Under the pieces are notes generated by a model that saw only the letters and a list, made by a program, of their open reading frames with translations, made no database searches and was not told the origin of the DNA. Both the position numbers and the translations under genes were made by a program. Source: an uncultured Trueperaceae bacterium (lineage in GTDB: Bacteria; Deinococcota; Deinococci; Deinococcales; Trueperaceae). From it: DNA of 7,547 nucleotides. The DNA is taken from contig CALCHY010000269.1 of assembly GCA_937907415.1 (NCBI GenBank), positions 1 through 7,547 on the forward strand, written 5' to 3'. Positions 5,680 through 7,547 of the stretch are shown in pieces (positions within the stretch are counted from its first letter, which is position 1; each line of letters begins with the position of its first letter).

Positions 5680-5686
5680 GGACGAC

Positions 5687-5914
5687 ATGAGCGCGCCGCT
5701 GACGCACATGGCACCCCACGGACTATGGATGCTTCTTGGCACCGTCGCCCTGGTGCTGCTGGCGCTTGGCCTCCTGCGCGCGCTCTTCCCCGACTTCTCC
5801 CGCCACGACATCAGCACCGCCCCCGGCGCCCAGCCCGACCGGCAGGCGCCAAGCGCGGTGGAGTCGGCGGCCGGCGTTACCGCCGCGGAGCCGCCGCCCG
5901 GACGGCGGGGCTGA
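5687..5914 (+). CDS. Small single-pass membrane protein of unknown function
   Basis: A 75-residue protein I do not recognise. A short N-terminal stretch (MSAPLTHMAPHG) leads into one transmembrane helix (about residues 13-33: LWMLLGTVALVLLALGLL), followed by RALFPDFSRHD and a flexible Pro/Ala-rich tail ending PPPGRRG. I chose the ATG at 5687 because of the -10 box 7 nt upstream; the open frame extends far leftward only as a shadow of the regulator gene. There is no ribosome binding site, consistent with a leaderless message. It is divergent from the regulator gene, shares the predicted operator with it, and is followed 90 bp later by the CopG-like gene, so it probably belongs to the same metal response. 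Two Met and three His residues are not enough to claim metal binding. Confidence 0.6.
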   Translation: MSAPLTHMAPHGLWMLLGTVALVLLALGLLRALFPDFSRHDISTAPGAQPDRQAPSAVESAAGVTAAEPPPGRRG

Positions 5915-5954
5915 GATGCCGCGCGCAGAAGAGGTTGCTTCTCGGTTGCTAACG

Positions 5955-5980
5955 CGCGGGAGCGGCGCAGGCCGCCCGCG
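5955..5980 (+). other. Intercistronic hairpin upstream of the DUF411 gene
   Basis: CGCGG-(ga)-GCGGC-gcag-GCCGC-CCGCG gives a 10-bp GC stem with a 2-nt bulge and a tetraloop, ending 13 bp before the AGGTG ribosome binding site. No T-run follows, so it is more likely a processing or stabilising element than a terminator. A weaker AGAAG/CTTCT hairpin precedes it. Confidence 0.4.
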
Positions 5981-6004
5981 ACGAGGAAGGCTAGGTGCAC
6001 CAAC

Positions 6005-6472
6005 GTGAAGAGATGGTTACTGACACTGACCCCGCTGCTAGCGCTGGCGGTGACCGCCACCGCGCTGCTGGGCGGCCAATCCGCCCACGCCGCGGTCCCG
6101 CTGGCGGGCCTGCAGGTGACCGTCACCAAGTCCCCCTGGTGCGGCTGCTGCGGCGACTACATCGAGATCCTGCGCGAGCGCGGGATGGAGGTGACGGTGA
6201 TCGACACCGAGGACACCGCCGGCGCCAAGCTGGCCCTCGGCGTGCCGCCCACCACCTGGAGCTGCCACACCACCGAGGTCGACGGCTACGCCGTGGAAGG
6301 CCACGTGCCCCTGGAGGCCATCGAGCGGCTGCTGAGCGAACGCCCCGCCGTGACCGGCATCGCGCTGCCCGGCATGCCCGCCGGCTCGCCCGGGATGAAC
6401 GGCGTCAAGAGCGCGCCGTTCCAGGTCGTCGCCTTCGACGCCGGCGGCGTGCGCCTCTTCGGAAACTACTAG
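6005..6472 (+). CDS. copG: DUF411 periplasmic copper protein (CopG-like)
   Basis: A 155-residue exported protein. A signal peptide (KRWLLTLTPLLALAVTATALL, AHA-A cleavage near residue 29) precedes a DUF411 domain with a thioredoxin-like fold. The conserved metal-site motifs are all present: KSPWCGCCGDY (42-52), TWSCHTTEVDGY (84-95), VEGHVP (97-102), and the C-terminal signature ALPGMPAGSPGMNG (120-133). CopG of Gram-negative bacteria is a DUF411 copper-resistance protein with a cysteine-bridged copper cluster, proposed to have redox activity. Start: GTG at 6005, 7 nt after AGGTG; this yields the signal peptide in full, whereas the nearby ATG at 5995 is in another frame. It is likely co-transcribed with the small membrane protein before it and ends convergently with the DUF305 gene at 6572. 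The family is certain; the copper role rests on the family and the neighbours. Confidence 0.9.
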   Translation: MKRWLLTLTPLLALAVTATALLGGQSAHAAVPLAGLQVTVTKSPWCGCCGDYIEILRERGMEVTVIDTEDTAGAKLALGVPPTTWSCHTTEVDGYAVEGHVPLEAIERLLSERPAVTGIALPGMPAGSPGMNGVKSAPFQVVAFDAGGVRLFGNY

Positions 6473-6544
6473 CAGTGCGATAAGCAGCAGAGAGAGCGGT
6501 CGCTTGCTATTGCCGGATCAGGTTGCTGTTCTCAACCGTCGGCG

Positions 6545-6608
6545 CCAGATGGAGGGCAGTCGTTCAGCGCGCTAGCGAGATAGCCGCTCCAGGATGCCCT
6601 CCATCTGG
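6545..6608 (-). terminator. 14-bp perfect inverted repeat at the 3' end of the membrane DUF305 gene
   Basis: CCAGATGGAGGGCA (6545-6558) is the exact reverse complement of 6595-6608, with a 36-nt loop containing the stop codon. One arm codes for part of the protein (QMEGI); the other is intergenic. It may protect or end the mRNA in this convergent gap. No T-run. Confidence 0.4.
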
Positions 6609-7024
6609 GCGATCTCCTCACGTTGCGCGCGGATGATCTCCTCGCAAAGCTGAACGGTCTCCGGGTCTCGCAGCGTGGCCTGCTCGCAGTTCTTGATGGC
6701 TATGGAGTGGTGCGGGATCATCGACAGGGAGAGCTGCGCGTCGCCCACGAACGCCTGCGTTCGGATAGCGGTGAACGCACCCAGGAACACCAACGTGCTA
6801 ACGGTATAAAGCACCGCGTTGAGGCGCTTGTTCTTGAACATGTGCCGCATCGCGACGAGCATGACGACGATCATGGGCGCCACCATCACCACGGCCATGT
6901 AGAAGCGGTTCAAGTTGAGGTGAATGTGCTCGAACGCCGCCACGCCCACGTAAGTAAGGGTCCACATGATCAGGAAGTGAATAGCGACGGCGAGCCCTAG
7001 GGTCGCGTACGGCCGGTCCTTCAC
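6572..7024 (-). CDS. Membrane protein with C-terminal DUF305 domain
   Basis: A 150-residue protein. Three predicted transmembrane helices (about 7-29, 41-60 and 69-86) are followed by a single DUF305-type segment with SMIPHHSIAIKNCEQA (101-116) and a helix CEEIIRAQREEIAQME (127-142). This is the short, membrane-anchored version of the family, unlike the exported two-repeat protein at 2903. The HH pair with nearby Met and Cys residues suggests metal binding. The start is the GTG at 7024, with GGAGG 6 nt upstream; a long leftover frame to 7513 is a shadow of the cytochrome gene. It follows the second cytochrome c after 68 bp, so the two likely form an operon. Its G+C content (about 60-63 percent in sampled lines) is lower than its neighbours', a mild hint of different origin. 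Confidence 0.85.
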   Translation of the reverse strand: MKDRPYATLGLAVAIHFLIMWTLTYVGVAAFEHIHLNLNRFYMAVVMVAPMIVVMLVAMRHMFKNKRLNAVLYTVSTLVFLGAFTAIRTQAFVGDAQLSLSMIPHHSIAIKNCEQATLRDPETVQLCEEIIRAQREEIAQMEGILERLSR

Positions 7025-7092
7025 GGGGCACCTCCGATGTCCGCTCCTGGAGGTTAGGCGCAATGCCGAGACCGAGTCAGTGACCCTAGAAC

Positions 7093-7547
7093 TCAAGGAG
7101 TGGCTGGGTTCGCTTCCGACACCTCGTGCTGATAGGCGCGCTGACGCGGCTCCCACCACTGCTTGACGTAGGCCAGCACCGCCGTCACCTGCTCGTCGCT
7201 CCACTCGGGCGCCACCGCCGGCATGTACACGCCGCCCTCGCGGATGTAGCGCGCGAACAGGCTGTCGGCGTGGTGCCAGGCGTGCATGCTCGCGTCCAGC
7301 GCCGGCACCCCCGCCGCCGCTTCGCCCGCGCCGGCCGCGCCGTGGCAGGCGCTGCAGGTGCTCAGGTAGAGAACCTCGCCCTCCGCCACCTGCGCCGCCG
7401 AGTAGGTCGGGTACTCGAAGCGCACGCGCGCCGAGGGCCAGCCGAACGGCCGGAACCACACGATGACGTTGGCCACCACCCCCGCGGCGACTAGGAGGCC
7501 GATGAGCCACCACCGACCAGCGCGTTTACGTCGTGAACCTTGCGTTC
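7093..7547 (-). CDS. Membrane-anchored monohaem cytochrome c (copy 2; start outside window)
   Basis: The 3' part of a cytochrome closely related to the one at 2348. The frame is open to the window edge, and the sequence before the GTGs near 7480 reads RRKRAGRWW then LIGLLVAAGVVANVIVWF, a basic cap and membrane helix. The true start therefore lies beyond 7547, and internal GTGs would cut the helix. The haem motif CSACH is encoded at 7356-7342. It is followed by VPALDASMHAWHHADS, a putative axial Met in GGVYMPAVAP, and EWSDEQVTAVLAYVKQWW, in the same order and spacing as copy 1. The shared His/Met block points to a specialised subfamily. It lies upstream of, and probably in one operon with, the membrane DUF305 gene. 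It should act as an electron carrier on the outer face of the membrane; its redox partners are not visible. Confidence 0.85.
   Translation of the reverse strand, partial: TQGSRRKRAGRWWLIGLLVAAGVVANVIVWFRPFGWPSARVRFEYPTYSAAQVAEGEVLYLSTCSACHGAAGAGEAAAGVPALDASMHAWHHADSLFARYIREGGVYMPAVAPEWSDEQVTAVLAYVKQWWEPRQRAYQHEVSEANPATP

Noticed and set aside
4985..5914. 309-residue plus-strand frame
   Set aside because: Its first three quarters lie antisense to the response regulator; only the last 75 codons (from 5687) look real.
5916..6008. 30-codon frame overlapping the DUF411 start as GTGA
   Set aside because: Composition typical of GC-rich noise and it includes the intercistronic hairpin; translational coupling is possible but unsupported.
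5638..6129. 163-residue minus-strand frame
   Set aside because: Antisense to the small membrane protein and the DUF411 signal peptide, covers the promoter region, and resembles no family.
7025..7513. N-terminal extension of the membrane DUF305 frame
   Set aside because: Overlaps the second cytochrome in another frame; the GTG at 7024 has a clear ribosome binding site.
1..7547. CRISPR arrays, tRNA/rRNA genes, insertion sequences
   Set aside because: No regularly spaced repeats, no tRNA-like cloverleaf or rRNA sequence, and no transposase frame were found on reading both strands.

Overview
This is a GC-rich bacterial window with tightly packed genes, mostly on the minus strand, frequent GTG/TTG starts and strong AGGAGG ribosome binding sites. 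Two apparent promoters place a TAnnnT -10 box exactly 7 nt before an ATG, the pattern of leaderless transcripts common in the Deinococcota. Together with the small membrane c-type cytochromes and a pyruvyl-transferase gene, this makes a Deinococcota (perhaps Trueperales-like) chromosome my best guess. It is an inference, not something the sequence proves.

Layout. (1) 1-670, minus: 5' part of a polysaccharide pyruvyl transferase family gene. (2) 671-1061: no convincing gene. (3) 1062-2367, minus: an Xre-type regulator with an MbcA/ParS-like C-terminal domain, and a small SHOCT-domain membrane protein. The SHOCT gene is bracketed by a 172-bp direct repeat whose far copy carries a broken start of the xre gene. 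(4) 2348-3658, minus: a membrane-anchored monohaem cytochrome c and a Met/His-rich periplasmic protein with two DUF305 repeats (CopM-like). (5) 3759-5575, minus: an OmpR-family response regulator and its sensor kinase, overlapping by ATGA. (6) 5687-6472, plus: a small single-pass membrane protein and a DUF411 (CopG-like) periplasmic copper protein. (7) 6572-7547, minus: a membrane DUF305 protein preceded by a second cytochrome c of the same subfamily as the first.

How it fits together. DUF305 (CopM), DUF411 (CopG) and a divergently transcribed two-component system make this most likely a copper (or silver) response island. The cytochromes, twice paired with a DUF305 gene, may link it to periplasmic electron transfer. 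The best new signal is a shared 24-bp element (19 matching positions) extended to three TAA half-sites spaced 11 bp apart. It occurs in the gap between the divergent regulator and membrane-protein genes, and again just upstream of the CopM-like gene. It looks like the operator of the encoded response regulator and would define a local three-promoter regulon. The second notable structure is the repeat-bracketed SHOCT insertion, which split an ancestral cytochrome c-xre junction.
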